Source of the DNA: Chloroflexota bacterium
GTDB lineage: Bacteria > Chloroflexota > Dehalococcoidia > Lucifugimonadales > UBA1127
Length of the DNA stretch: 21,255 bases
NCBI GenBank assembly: GCA_028873745.1
Contig: JAPPNT010000220.1
Coordinates: 475-21,729 of the forward strand
Direction of reading: 5' to 3'
Shown here: in pieces, positions 1 to 7,553 of the stretch
Layout of the letters: every line of letters starts with the position of its first letter
How positions within the stretch are numbered: position 1 is the first letter of the stretch
Notes under the pieces: generated by a model
What the model was told of the DNA's origin: nothing
Databases searched by the model: none
Seen by the model: only the letters and a program-made list of their open reading frames with translations
Made by a program: the position numbers and the translations under genes

Positions 1-107
1 TAAACCAACCCTCAAATACCCCAAACGCCAAACCCCCCCCACCCAATAACACCCCCCCCCCCCCGTGGGGTGGTGGGGGGGCCCCCGGGGCGCCCCCCCA
101 ACCCCCC
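1..107. other. C-rich low-complexity edge with homopolymer tracts
   Basis: No gene is visible here. The first 50 bases of the plus strand are almost only A and C. A run of 13 C follows at 52-64, then G-rich and C-rich blocks alternate at 65-107, including G runs at 75-81 and C runs at 93-99 and 102-107. Either strand could form G-quadruplex-like or strong hairpin structures. Such sequence at the very edge of a window may reflect a contig end with poor base calls rather than real biology. The composition is unlike the rest of the window. Confidence 0.6.
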
Positions 108-136
108 GTTCGCCCTGAGCCTGTCGAAGGGTGAAC
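108..136. repeat. Dispersed palindromic repeat, copy 1 (GTTCGCCCTGAG type)
   Basis: GTTCGCCCT at 108-116 pairs with AGGGTGAAC at 128-136, with one G-T wobble, around an 11-nt centre. The element begins CCGTTCGCCCTGAG like the copy at 6401 and ends 16 bp 3' of the luciferase-like gene that stops at 153. The same kind of REP-like sequence is common between genes in many environmental bacterial genomes (from memory). It may also act as a transcript-end hairpin for the upstream gene. Confidence 0.65.
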
Positions 137-152
137 CGGCGGCAGGCACCCC

Positions 153-998
153 CTACAGCAGCGCCCGCGCGTGGCTTTCCAGCTGCACCAGCGCTTCCTC
201 GCGTCCCGCCGTGTCGACCTGAATGACGACGCGGTCGGCCCCCGCCTCTCCGAGCGCGCGGACGTGGTCGGGATCCGGAGGCACCTGGTAGCACGTCACC
301 TCCAGCGACGCCGGGTCGCGGCCCGCCTCCTCGGCCAGCTCGTTGAGCCTCCTCCGGCCCTCAGCGACCCACTCCGGCCGCGCCCGCAGCGGCAGCCACC
401 CGTCGCCGTACTCGACGACGCGCTTGTAAACATTCTGCGCCCACCCGCCGAGGATGACCGGCGGGTGCGGCCGCTGCACCGGGCGCGGGAACGAAACCAC
501 CTGCGGGAAGTCGTAGAACTCCCCGTGGAACTCGCTGTACACCGTCGTCCAGAGCTGCTTCATGGCCAGCACGGACTCGCGGCACTGTGCCCACCGGCGC
601 TCGAAGTTGCCGCCCATGATCTCCGTCTCCTCCTTGATCCACCCCGCGCCGATGCCCATGATGTACCGCCCGCCGGAGATAAGGTCGAGCGTCGCCGCCT
701 CTTTCGCGAGCAGCAACGGGTTCCGCTCCGGCAGCAGCGTCACCCCCGTCGCCAGCTTCAGCGTCGCCGTCACCGCCGCGGCCGCCGCCAGCGTCACGAA
801 CGGGTCCACCACGTCAAAGTACTTCTTCGGCATCTCACCGTCCGTGCTGTCCCCCGGCGCCTTCTGCGTGCGTTCAACAGGGATGATCGGGTGCTCCGGC
901 ACCCACAGCGAGTCAAAGCCAAGCTCCTCTGCCCGCGTGGCCAGCGTCACAACGTCGATGGAGTAGTCCGTCAGGAAGGAAGAAACGCCAATCTTCAT
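153..998 (-). CDS. Luciferase-like (LLM class) F420/FMN-dependent oxidoreductase
   Basis: This 281-residue protein looks like a bacterial luciferase-like monooxygenase of the F420-dependent TIGR03619-type group. It should be a cytosolic TIM barrel using reduced F420 or FMN to oxidise a small organic substrate, which cannot be told from sequence. Family features seen are MKIGVSSFLTD at the N-terminus, ARAEELGFDSLWVPEH (about residues 21-36), the barrel strand LKLATGVTLLPERNPLLLAKE, GGRYIMGIGAGW and HPPVILGGWA. The start was set at the ATG at 998, 12 codons inside the longest frame, because the family begins MKIG. Its ribosome binding site is weak. A TATAGT extended -10 (TGCTATAGT) lies upstream at 1046-1051. 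The gene is separated from the upstream solute-binding gene by a terminator-like hairpin, so it is probably its own transcription unit. Confidence 0.9.
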   Translation of the reverse strand: MKIGVSSFLTDYSIDVVTLATRAEELGFDSLWVPEHPIIPVERTQKAPGDSTDGEMPKKYFDVVDPFVTLAAAAAVTATLKLATGVTLLPERNPLLLAKEAATLDLISGGRYIMGIGAGWIKEETEIMGGNFERRWAQCRESVLAMKQLWTTVYSEFHGEFYDFPQVVSFPRPVQRPHPPVILGGWAQNVYKRVVEYGDGWLPLRARPEWVAEGRRRLNELAEEAGRDPASLEVTCYQVPPDPDHVRALGEAGADRVVIQVDTAGREEALVQLESHARALL

Positions 999-1045
999 GG
1001 AGGAAGGCCCGCCTTTCCGCAAAGGGTCGTTCAAGCGCCTGCGCC

Positions 1046-1054
1046 ACTATAGCA
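1046..1054 (-). promoter_or_regulatory. Possible extended -10 promoter for the luciferase-like gene
   Basis: On the minus strand TGCTATAGT is an extended -10 element with hexamer TATAGT at 1051-1046. No good -35 box stands 17 bases upstream, which is tolerable for extended -10 promoters. Transcription would begin near 1039, about 40 nt before the ATG at 998. It lies just after the hairpin that ends the previous unit. Confidence 0.35.
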
Positions 1055-1095
1055 GGAAGCGAGCGGCGCCGCCGAGGCCGCCCTGCGGACGCAAA

Positions 1096-1127
1096 GAGCC
1101 CCGCCCGAGAGCACTCGGGCGGGGCTC
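1096..1127 (-). terminator. Intrinsic-terminator-like hairpin after the solute-binding gene
   Basis: A perfect 14-bp GC-rich stem (1096-1109 with 1114-1127) closes a 4-nt loop, AGCA. It sits 21 bp beyond the stop of the minus-strand gene at 1149. On that strand the stem is followed by TTTGCG, a short T tract. Position and strength fit termination of the solute-binding protein transcript; the weak T run means it could equally be a 3'-end stabiliser. Confidence 0.75.
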
Positions 1128-1148
1128 ATGTTCTGCGCTGCTCAGCGG

Positions 1149-2945
1149 CTACTTCTTGACGGCCTCGATGTTCTCAAGGTGCGTCCATGTGCCGGTGATC
1201 GAGCCGGGCCACGTGTGGCCCGCGATCACGTCCGGGTTGATGACCGCCTCTGCCGGCAGCCAGAAGAGCGGGATGGAGATGAACTCGTCGAAGAAGATGT
1301 CGCCCATCCGCCGCGCCAGGTCGTCGGCCTTCACCGGGTCGAGGGTCTGGATGAACTCGGCCATGATCCGGCTGCTCTCCAGGATCTCGACACCGCCGCC
1401 CCGTGGCGGGAAGGAGGTGTTGTAGACCTTGGGGCCGATGGTGATGTTGGAGCTGGTGCCGCCCATGGCAATCTCCCGCGTGTACTCGAAGTTCCGCCCG
1501 CGGGCCCGCCGCGTGGCTGTGTCCTCCGTGTACTGGTTCACGGTGACGCCGATGTCGCGCCAGTAGTTCGCCATGGTCTCGATGATGTCGTCCGCGCCGG
1601 CGTAGCGGGAGAGCGGCGCGACGTTGATGTCGATCTCCAGCGGGCTGCTGGAGCTGTAGCCGGCCTCAGCCAGCAGGGCCGTGGCGGCGTCCGGGTCGAA
1701 GCCGTACTTGGACTCGAACTCATCGACCCACCGCTGGTTCCAGCCGGGGCGGCCCGGGTTCAGGTGGTTGACCTGCATCACGATGCCCTTGCCGCCGAAG
1801 AACGCGTCGTTGATCTCGGTCCGGTTGATGGCCCGGTTCAGCGCCTGCCGGACGCGGACGTCCAGGAAGGGGCTGCCCGTGTCCTGGTAGGAGTCGCCCA
1901 CTGCCGAGGCCTCGTTCTCGTACTGGCCGCGGAACTGGGCGAAGGCCCGCAGCGCCTGCACGTGGCCGACCACGACGCCGTAGCCGTCTGCCACGGCCTG
2001 CTGCAGGTTGTCCTCGGGCAGGTTGGTCAGGTGGACCTCATCGTTGAACAGCGCCGCCAACCGGGTTGACGCCTCGTTGATGAACTTGATCTCAAGCTCC
2101 GGGAAGTCCGGCTTAATCCGCCAGTGGTCGGGCGTCCGCTCGAAGACGATGTTCTGCCCCTGCGACCGCTCCAGGTACTGGTAGGAGCCGGTGCCCGCGA
2201 TCGGCGCGTCCTCGCCGATGACCACCGGGTCGCCCTCGGCGTCATGGTGGGCCTTGGAGATGATCTCCACGCCGCCCTGCAGCCGCGAGATCTGGGCGAA
2301 GAAGTTGCTGTCCGGGCGGGACAGCTTGAACAGGACCTCATAGTCATTGATGGCGGTGGTCTCGTACGTCACGTCCTGGAAGTAGACCAGCTCGCCGTGG
2401 AGGCCGCCCTCGCGCTGGTGGTTCCACATCGTGTGTACCACGTCCGCCGCGGTGAACTCACCCCAATCGTCGTGGAACTGGACGCCCTCGCGCAGCTTGA
2501 ACCGGACCTGCGGCCCCTCTGCCCCCTCCTCGACGGCCCACTCAAGCGCCAGGCCGGGGAGCATCTCGTCCGTGATCGGGTGCGAGTCGATCAGGTACTC
2601 GTACATGGGCTTCATCTGCCATACCGTGGTCTGGCCGATGTGCCGGGTCTCGTTGCCCTCGGTGCTGGGCGCCTCGAAGGCGGTGACCACGCGATCCACC
2701 ACGGGCTCCATCATCGCCGGCTCCGTCGTGGTCGTAGTCGGCTCCGACGTCGTGCCGGTCGAGGTGTCGGTGGTGGTCGTGGTCGTTGTGGTGGATGCCG
2801 TTGACGTGTCGGTCGTCGGCGCGGCGGCTCCTGAGCCGCTGTCACCGTCGTCGCCATCGTCGCCGCACGCGGCAACCATCATCATGGCGCCGATGAGGAG
2901 AGCGACGAGAGGCAGGAGGAGCTTGGGCTTTTGGATTGCGTTCAT
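1149..2945 (-). CDS. ABC transporter solute-binding lipoprotein (SBP_bac_5, peptide/nickel type)
   Basis: This 598-residue extracytoplasmic solute-binding protein is of the DppA/OppA class. A signal peptide of about 26 residues ends in a lipobox with Cys27 (VAAC), predicting lipid anchoring. It is followed by an acidic/Gly stretch and a very Thr-rich linker at about residues 44-76. The family domain then shows LREGVQFHDDWGEFTAADVV, IAGTGSYQYL, VRQALNRAINRTEIN and an ALLAEAGY element. The start is the ATG at 2945, 73 codons inside the longest frame, because it begins the signal peptide and follows a GGGGGA ribosome binding site. A good promoter lies 40-70 bp upstream. No permease or ATPase gene is adjacent, so it is an orphan binding protein or its partners lie elsewhere. 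Ligand unknown; peptides or other organic solutes are likely. Confidence 0.93.
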   Translation of the reverse strand: MNAIQKPKLLLPLVALLIGAMMMVAACGDDGDDGDSGSGAAAPTTDTSTASTTTTTTTTDTSTGTTSEPTTTTTEPAMMEPVVDRVVTAFEAPSTEGNETRHIGQTTVWQMKPMYEYLIDSHPITDEMLPGLALEWAVEEGAEGPQVRFKLREGVQFHDDWGEFTAADVVHTMWNHQREGGLHGELVYFQDVTYETTAINDYEVLFKLSRPDSNFFAQISRLQGGVEIISKAHHDAEGDPVVIGEDAPIAGTGSYQYLERSQGQNIVFERTPDHWRIKPDFPELEIKFINEASTRLAALFNDEVHLTNLPEDNLQQAVADGYGVVVGHVQALRAFAQFRGQYENEASAVGDSYQDTGSPFLDVRVRQALNRAINRTEINDAFFGGKGIVMQVNHLNPGRPGWNQRWVDEFESKYGFDPDAATALLAEAGYSSSSPLEIDINVAPLSRYAGADDIIETMANYWRDIGVTVNQYTEDTATRRARGRNFEYTREIAMGGTSSNITIGPKVYNTSFPPRGGGVEILESSRIMAEFIQTLDPVKADDLARRMGDIFFDEFISIPLFWLPAEAVINPDVIAGHTWPGSITGTWTHLENIEAVKK

Positions 2946-2985
2946 TCGCAAATCCCCCTTCTCCCCCCCGGAAGCAGGTGCGGAT

Positions 2986-3014
2986 ATTGTCAAGTTAGCG
3001 GCAAGGACTGTCAA
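2986..3014 (-). promoter_or_regulatory. Sigma70-type promoter for the solute-binding gene
   Basis: On the minus strand a perfect -35 box TTGACA (3014-3009) is followed by a 17-base spacer and GACAAT (2991-2986) as the -10 box. Transcription would start near 2979, giving a leader of about 34 nt with the GGGGGA ribosome binding site. The surrounding 2986-3040 stretch is clearly more AT-rich than the neighbouring genes, as expected of a promoter. No repressor-like palindrome stands out. Confidence 0.6.
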
Positions 3015-3191
3015 CAAGTTTAAAAACCGATAAACACTCTCATAGGCACATTTCCTCCACACGACGGTCTGACGGCGATCGATGGCGGCGCCGTTGAAGG
3101 AGAGACGCCTCGAATCGTACGGAGGTTCCGCGCGAGCACTGCGGATCCGCGCAAACCCGCGCAAGCGGCGATTCAGCGAGGGTTGGGCCAG

Positions 3192-4322
3192 TTACCAGAG
3201 CCGCTCGGACGCGATGCGCGCGCCCTCGGCGAGGCTTGCCAGCTTGGCCCACGTGATGTCCGCCTGCACGTTCGGCGCCGTGCTCGCGAAGGTGCCGAAG
3301 CCGCAGTCCGACCCCGCGATGACCCGCTCCTTGCCGACGACCTCGGCATAGGCGCAGATGCGCTGCGCCACCAGCTCCGGGTGCTCGATGAAGTTGGTGG
3401 TGGAGTCGATGACGCCGGGGATGACGACCATGTCGTCGGGCAGCGGCACGTCCTTGAAGACGGCCCACTCGTGCGCGTGGCGCGGGTTCGCCCCCTCGAA
3501 GGAGATGGCGCCCACCTTAGCCTTCAGCACGACGGGCAGGATGTCGCGCAGGGGCACGTCGCGGTGGTGCGGGCCCTCGTAGTTGCCCCAGCACAGGTGC
3601 AGGCGCACCTGATCGGCCGGGACGTTTCCAATGGCGTGGTTCAGCGCCTCGACGTTGCCCTCGATGACCTTCAGGAACTCCTCAGTGCTCAGGTCCGTGA
3701 AGCGCATGTGGCGGCTCATCGCCAGGTCAGGGCAGTCGAGCTGCAGCACGAAGCCCGCCCCGGCGATTGCCTCGAACTCCTGCTTCATCACGTCCGCCAG
3801 CGTCGCCAGGTACTCCTCGCGCGAGGCATAGTACGCGTTGCCGAGGAAGTGCGCGATGACGCCCGGCGACGCCGCCGTCAGGAACGCGTCCTCCGCCGGC
3901 GTCTCCGCCAGCGCCGCGTTGAGGGTCGAGATGTCGCCCTGCACCGCGTCGGGGTCCTTCCATGCGACGGGCCCGTTGCACGCCGGCCGCTTCACCCGCG
4001 CGGCGAGTGGCACCGTCGCGTTGGGAAAGTCCGCCCAGTCCCCCCGGACGTTGACGGTTGCCTCGCCCTCGAAGCCCGTCAGGCGGTCCTTGACGTACGT
4101 CGAGTAGCCGATCTTGCCCATCTCGCCGTCGCTGACGACGTCGACGCCCGCCTCCACCTGCTTGCGGACCGTCTCCGCCACGGCGGCCTCGACCAGCGAG
4201 CGCAGCGCCGCCGGGTCCGTCTCCTCCCCCTCGTCCTTCTTCAGCAGCATCTCGGCCAGTTCAATCGGCCGGGGGAGGCTGCCCGTGTGCGTCGTCAGGA
4301 TGCGGTCGACGCTGCGCTTCAT
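3192..4322 (-). CDS. MetE C-terminal-like zinc methyltransferase-family protein
   Basis: This 376-residue TIM barrel belongs to the cobalamin-independent methionine synthase (MetE) C-terminal superfamily, without the N-terminal MetE domain. The zinc set is visible: His242 and Cys244 in HLCWGNYEG, Glu276 in SFEGANP and Cys340 in GSDCGFG. The N-terminus TTHTGSLPRP is typical of short members. Known relatives are core methionine synthases, which take methyl groups from methylcobamide, and epoxyalkane:coenzyme M transferases, which activate a thiol on the same zinc. Substrates here are undetermined. Its ATG (4322) lies 8 bp after the stop of the HpaB-like gene and has an AGGGGG ribosome binding site, so the two are almost certainly co-transcribed. 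That pairing favours catabolic handling of an oxidised or methylated compound over housekeeping methionine synthesis, but this is inference. Confidence 0.88.
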   Translation of the reverse strand: MKRSVDRILTTHTGSLPRPIELAEMLLKKDEGEETDPAALRSLVEAAVAETVRKQVEAGVDVVSDGEMGKIGYSTYVKDRLTGFEGEATVNVRGDWADFPNATVPLAARVKRPACNGPVAWKDPDAVQGDISTLNAALAETPAEDAFLTAASPGVIAHFLGNAYYASREEYLATLADVMKQEFEAIAGAGFVLQLDCPDLAMSRHMRFTDLSTEEFLKVIEGNVEALNHAIGNVPADQVRLHLCWGNYEGPHHRDVPLRDILPVVLKAKVGAISFEGANPRHAHEWAVFKDVPLPDDMVVIPGVIDSTTNFIEHPELVAQRICAYAEVVGKERVIAGSDCGFGTFASTAPNVQADITWAKLASLAEGARIASERLW

Positions 4323-4330
4323 GTCGCCCC

Positions 4331-5830
4331 CTAGAGCTGCTCGCCGTGCGGCAGCGGCTTCGAGATCAGCTCCTCGATGCGCTCGATCATGTCGCTCTGG
4401 TCGTATGCCCGCAGCATGTTCACGCGGTTGCGCGTCGGGTCGCCCGCGTGCCAGTACTCGTAGATGTCCTGCCGCATGCCGAAGGAGCTGGCGGCCAGGT
4501 CATGGGCGATGCGGTAGAGCCGCGACTTGTACTCCACGTCGACGTCCTTGCCGCGCATGTACAGGTCCAGATACTTGCGGATATCCGGGTTGGCCAGGTC
4601 AGCCTCGCTCGGCTGCATGATGATGCCGGAGCCGCAGACCTCCCGCATGAGCTGCACCATCCGCTGCGACGTGAACGCGAACCAGTTCTGCAGCGCCGCG
4701 GCGCTGCCTACGGGCTGCACGCCGTCCTTGATGTACGTCGTCTCCTCGACGCCCGCCATGGCGTACCGCCACAGCTCGCAGTAGGACACCATCTCGCCCA
4801 GCTTGGCGCCCACCTCGCGGAAGTCGTACACGCCGATGGCCTTCGCGATCATCGTCGTGACGGCCGTCATCAGCTTCATGCGGAAGTGCACCCGGCACAT
4901 GTTGGACCAGCCGAGCAGGTTCAGCCCTCCGCCGAGGCCGGGCCCAAGGCCCGTGGGCGGCGGCTCGTACAGCATGAACACCCGGTCCCACGGCACCAGT
5001 ACGTTGTCGAAGAAGAGCATCGCGTCCTGCTCGTCCAGCGCGAGGAAGGGGTGGCCGTAGGTGCCCTGCCACATCCCGACTGGCTCCCGCACCAGCGTCT
5101 TCAGCCCCGGCGTGCCGCTTGCGATCGAGAACGCCATGTAGAACTTCGGGTCCGCCCGCCGCGCAAACGTGGCCGAGAGTGAGACATAAGTCTCGTTCGT
5201 CATGTGGGCGGCCGTCGAAAGCTGCTTGCCGCCCGTGACGATGATGCCGTCCTTGGTCTCCTCCACCACGTGCAGCGCCAGGTCCTCTTCCTTCACCGTG
5301 CGCCGCTCGTTCTGCGGCTGCAGGCTGCGGTCCACCTGCGGGTCGCCGAGGGCGTGAGTCAGGAAGAGGTCGTTCTCCCGGCACAGGTGCGTGTAGTTGA
5401 TGATGTTCTCCCGGAAGTCGCAGTTGGGGTTCTTGACCTGCCCCAGGGCGTCGCGGCGGTTGTAGAGCATCAGGATGTACGGCGCCAGGATGTCCGGCCC
5501 CCTGCCGAGCTGCCCCCAGAGCTGCTCGTTCCAGATCTCGCTGTTGCGCCGCTTCGCCCGCGTCTGCTCCAGCGATTCCGGGATCATCCACGAGAGACTC
5601 ACGCGGTTGCCCGTGTCGGGCGACTCGTAGGTCATCTCGTCCCGGTACTCATCGGTGTGCTGCAGGTCGTAGATCCGGGCCAGCTCCTTGATCATCGGCG
5701 CGAAGGCCGGCTCGGTCGTGACGTCGGCGACCTGCCTCCCGTCCAGGAAGACCTCCCGCCCGTCCTGCAGGCTCTTGATGTAGCGCTCGCCGGTCATTGC
5801 CCCTTCGGGCCGCTGCGTGTCCAGTACCAT
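4331..5830 (-). CDS. HpaB-type 4-hydroxyphenylacetate 3-hydroxylase family flavin monooxygenase
   Basis: This 499-residue protein matches the large component of two-component FADH2-dependent monooxygenases (HpaB/HpaH family; acyl-CoA dehydrogenase-like fold). Seen are the N-terminal MTGERYIKSLQDGREVFLDG (about 12-31), a central block with GGKQLSTAAHMTNETYVS (200-217), ALDEQDAMLFFDNVLVPWDR (264-283) and the helical C-terminal domain. Relatives hydroxylate phenols using reduced FAD from a separate reductase; no HpaC-like reductase is in this window. The start is the ATG at 5830, not the upstream in-frame one at 5869, because AAGGAG stands at good spacing before it and the upstream codon overlaps the promoter -10 box. 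It leads a two-gene operon with the MetE-like protein. The exact substrate is unknown; 4-hydroxyphenylacetate should not be assumed. Confidence 0.9.
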   Translation of the reverse strand: MVLDTQRPEGAMTGERYIKSLQDGREVFLDGRQVADVTTEPAFAPMIKELARIYDLQHTDEYRDEMTYESPDTGNRVSLSWMIPESLEQTRAKRRNSEIWNEQLWGQLGRGPDILAPYILMLYNRRDALGQVKNPNCDFRENIINYTHLCRENDLFLTHALGDPQVDRSLQPQNERRTVKEEDLALHVVEETKDGIIVTGGKQLSTAAHMTNETYVSLSATFARRADPKFYMAFSIASGTPGLKTLVREPVGMWQGTYGHPFLALDEQDAMLFFDNVLVPWDRVFMLYEPPPTGLGPGLGGGLNLLGWSNMCRVHFRMKLMTAVTTMIAKAIGVYDFREVGAKLGEMVSYCELWRYAMAGVEETTYIKDGVQPVGSAAALQNWFAFTSQRMVQLMREVCGSGIIMQPSEADLANPDIRKYLDLYMRGKDVDVEYKSRLYRIAHDLAASSFGMRQDIYEYWHAGDPTRNRVNMLRAYDQSDMIERIEELISKPLPHGEQL

Positions 5831-5868
5831 GCCAATCTCCTTTGTCGCACCCTGGTCAGAGTGCCGCA

Positions 5869-5897
5869 AGCATACGCCAACGCGCAGGGGTTGTCAC
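5869..5897 (-). promoter_or_regulatory. Sigma70-type promoter for the HpaB-like/MetE-like operon
   Basis: On the minus strand GTGACA (5897-5892) and TATGCT (5874-5869) are separated by 17 bases. A start near 5862 would give a leader of about 31 nt containing the AAGGAG ribosome binding site. It lies in the 200-bp region between the divergent HpaB-like and small membrane protein genes. Confidence 0.5.
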
Positions 5898-5963
5898 GGG
5901 AGAGGGGTGCGCGACCTCCCCCCTTACTCGGGCCCCCCGTTTTCGCGGGAGCGTACCGGCGGA

Positions 5964-5969
5964 TACAAT
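5964..5969 (+). promoter_or_regulatory. Possible -10 box for the small membrane protein gene
   Basis: TACAAT on the plus strand is a good -10 match, and transcription from it would begin about 55 nt before the ATG at 6031. The -35 region (TTTTCG or nearby) is poor, so the assignment rests mainly on position and on the -10 match. Confidence 0.3.
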
Positions 5970-6030
5970 GGGGATGAGACGGTGTATGGCTGCGAGGCCG
6001 CCGTCGGAGGCGTGAGCAGGGAGCGTTGCG

Positions 6031-6357
6031 ATGAAGACGTTGACCGCAGTGAGTGTGGTTTCCTCTGCGAGGCTTGCCGCTGCTGTCATGGGGCTTGCAG
6101 GCTTGGCCGCCGGGATGCTGTACGCCTTTGGAGGCGCCCTCTTCGACACGCTGGTGACCCTGGGCTGGGTCGCCTCCGCCGAGTCCGGCTCATTGTCGAC
6201 GCCCGGTCTCGGGTGGGGCACCGTACTGGCATTCGGTGCGCTTGTCGGCATGCCCCTGATCTTCGCCGCCGCCGGGCTCGTTGCCGGGACCGTTGGCGCG
6301 ATCCTGTACAACGTGGTCGCGCGGCGGGTCGGCGGCATCGTGCTCCATTTCGACTAG
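6031..6357 (+). CDS. Small integral membrane protein of unknown function
   Basis: This 108-residue hydrophobic protein has one membrane segment at about residues 13-33 and a long second hydrophobic stretch at about 64-94 that may be one or two helices. The C-terminus YNVVARRVGGIVLHF resembles the end of a widespread family of small bacterial and archaeal membrane proteins ending in YN-x-VA-x-x-x-GGI-x-x-x; the match is from memory. AGGGAG (6018-6023) is a clear ribosome binding site 7 bases before the ATG. The gene is the only plus-strand one in the first 11 kb and stands divergent to the HpaB-like operon. No function can be proposed. Confidence 0.78.
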   Translation: MKTLTAVSVVSSARLAAAVMGLAGLAAGMLYAFGGALFDTLVTLGWVASAESGSLSTPGLGWGTVLAFGALVGMPLIFAAAGLVAGTVGAILYNVVARRVGGIVLHFD

Positions 6358-6400
6358 CCCCGGTAGTTGCCGCGAGCGCCGCCGGGCCCCGACGGAGGCC

Positions 6401-6425
6401 GTTCGCCCTGAGCTTGTCGAAGGGC
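6401..6425. repeat. Dispersed palindromic repeat, copy 2 (GTTCGCCCTGAG type)
   Basis: GTTCGCCCTGAG, then CTTGTCGA, then AGGGC: 22 of the first 23 bases match the copy at 108 (one C/T change). GCCCT (6405-6409) pairs with AGGGC (6421-6425). It lies 9 bp 3' of the stop of the minus-strand luciferase-like gene and between convergent genes, a typical REP position. It may help end transcripts from either side. Confidence 0.7.
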
Positions 6426-6434
6426 CCCGTCCCC

Positions 6435-7511
6435 CTACCCGTTCACCTTCGGTAGCACCTCGTTCACGAGCATCTCCATCGACGCCCGCCACTGCTCCTC
6501 CGGCTGCCACTCGTGCCCCATGACCAGCAGCACGCCGAAGCCGCCCACGTACTCGTTCAGCTCGCTCAGCTTCTCCGCCACCTCGTCCGGCCCGCCGACG
6601 ATCCAGACGTTGTCGCACATGTACTCCGCGTCGACCTCACTGTCGGGCATGTCGGGGTCCGGCTTCAGCCCGTTCAGCCCGCGCAGCTTCGGCAGCAGCC
6701 GCCGGAAGTACTGCGTGAAGTCGCGCCCCAGCACCCCGTCGATGGCCTCCTGCCGCGCCTTCTTCGTCGTCTCGCCGACGTACACCTCGCGCGCGACGCG
6801 CCACGTCGAGCGGTCCGCCGTCCGGCCCGTCTCCGCCGCCCCCGTCTCGACAGCGTCCCAGTGCGTCTTGAGGATGCGCTGGTGCGCCAGGTTGATGCTC
6901 ATCGGGATCCACCCCCGCGCCCCCGCCAGCGTCAGCGTGTCCGACTTCTCCGACACCCCCGCCATGCCGATGGGCGGGTGCGGCAGCTGGTACGGCTTGA
7001 CGTGGAACCGCAGCGCGATGTCCTCCTGCGGCTCCGGCACCGTGAACTTCCAGTACTTCGACTCGTACAGGCCCGGCGCCGGGTCGTCCCAGAGCTGCAG
7101 CACCAGGTCGACGGCCTCCCGCGTCATGCCCCGGTGCTCCCCCGTCGCCGGCACGAAGCCGAACACGTCGAAGTCGCCGGGGAACCCGCCGGACCCGACG
7201 CCCCAGTGGAAGCGCCCCTTCGCCATGTGGTCGAGCTGCGCCACCCGGTGCGCGATGACGAAGGGGTTGTGGTTGGGCATGCACGTCACACCCGTCCCGA
7301 GGACGATGTTCTCCGTCAGCGGCAGCGCCTGCGCGATGAACAGGTCCGGCGCCGGGATGTTCTCCCACGCCGTCGTGAAGTGCTCGCCAATCCACGCCTC
7401 CCGGTACCCCAGCCGGTCCAGCTCGACAATCTGCTGCAGGTCGTCCTCCAGCGTCTGGGTGATGTTGGACCCCGGCGGGTGCATGGGCATAGTGAAGTAC
7501 CCGATGTCCAT
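6435..7511 (-). CDS. Luciferase-like (LLM class) flavin-dependent monooxygenase
   Basis: This 358-residue protein is a TIM-barrel flavin monooxygenase of the bacterial luciferase family, longer than the one at 153-998 and from a different subgroup. Visible features are LDRLGYREAWIGEHF (about residues 31-45), the strand NIVLGTGVTCMPNHNPFVIAHR (68-89), GRFHWGVGSGGFPGDFDVFG (99-118), QLPHPPIGMAG (175-185) and a C-terminal GGPDEVAEKLSE. Relatives use reduced FMN and O2 to oxygenate small organic molecules. The start is the ATG at 7511: GGGAGG stands 9 bases upstream, whereas the TTG three codons earlier would touch that site directly. It follows the alpha/beta hydrolase with a 116-bp gap containing a strong palindrome. 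Substrate unknown. Confidence 0.9.
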   Translation of the reverse strand: MDIGYFTMPMHPPGSNITQTLEDDLQQIVELDRLGYREAWIGEHFTTAWENIPAPDLFIAQALPLTENIVLGTGVTCMPNHNPFVIAHRVAQLDHMAKGRFHWGVGSGGFPGDFDVFGFVPATGEHRGMTREAVDLVLQLWDDPAPGLYESKYWKFTVPEPQEDIALRFHVKPYQLPHPPIGMAGVSEKSDTLTLAGARGWIPMSINLAHQRILKTHWDAVETGAAETGRTADRSTWRVAREVYVGETTKKARQEAIDGVLGRDFTQYFRRLLPKLRGLNGLKPDPDMPDSEVDAEYMCDNVWIVGGPDEVAEKLSELNEYVGGFGVLLVMGHEWQPEEQWRASMEMLVNEVLPKVNG

Positions 7512-7553
7512 CGCGCGCAACCTCCCTTTTCTGCCCCATTGGGCGGGATGGCA

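Noticed and set aside
171..1052. Long plus-strand open frame opposite the luciferase-like gene
   Set aside because: Arg/His/Leu-rich low-complexity translation, no ribosome binding site and no domain; a GC-rich antisense shadow. The same applies to the long frames at 1128-2069, 3183-4334, 4346-5182, 6513-7967 and 13368-14327 (minus).
2715..2815. Short tandem GGT/GTC-like repeat on the plus strand
   Set aside because: It simply encodes the threonine-rich linker of the solute-binding lipoprotein on the other strand.
3141..3150. Palindrome GCGGATCCGC between the MetE-like and solute-binding genes
   Set aside because: Only ten bases, with no second copy and no promoter overlap; expected by chance in GC-rich DNA.
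7512..7520. TTG start three codons upstream for the second luciferase-like gene
   Set aside because: The GGGAGG site abuts that TTG with no spacer, whereas it is 9 bases from the ATG at 7511.
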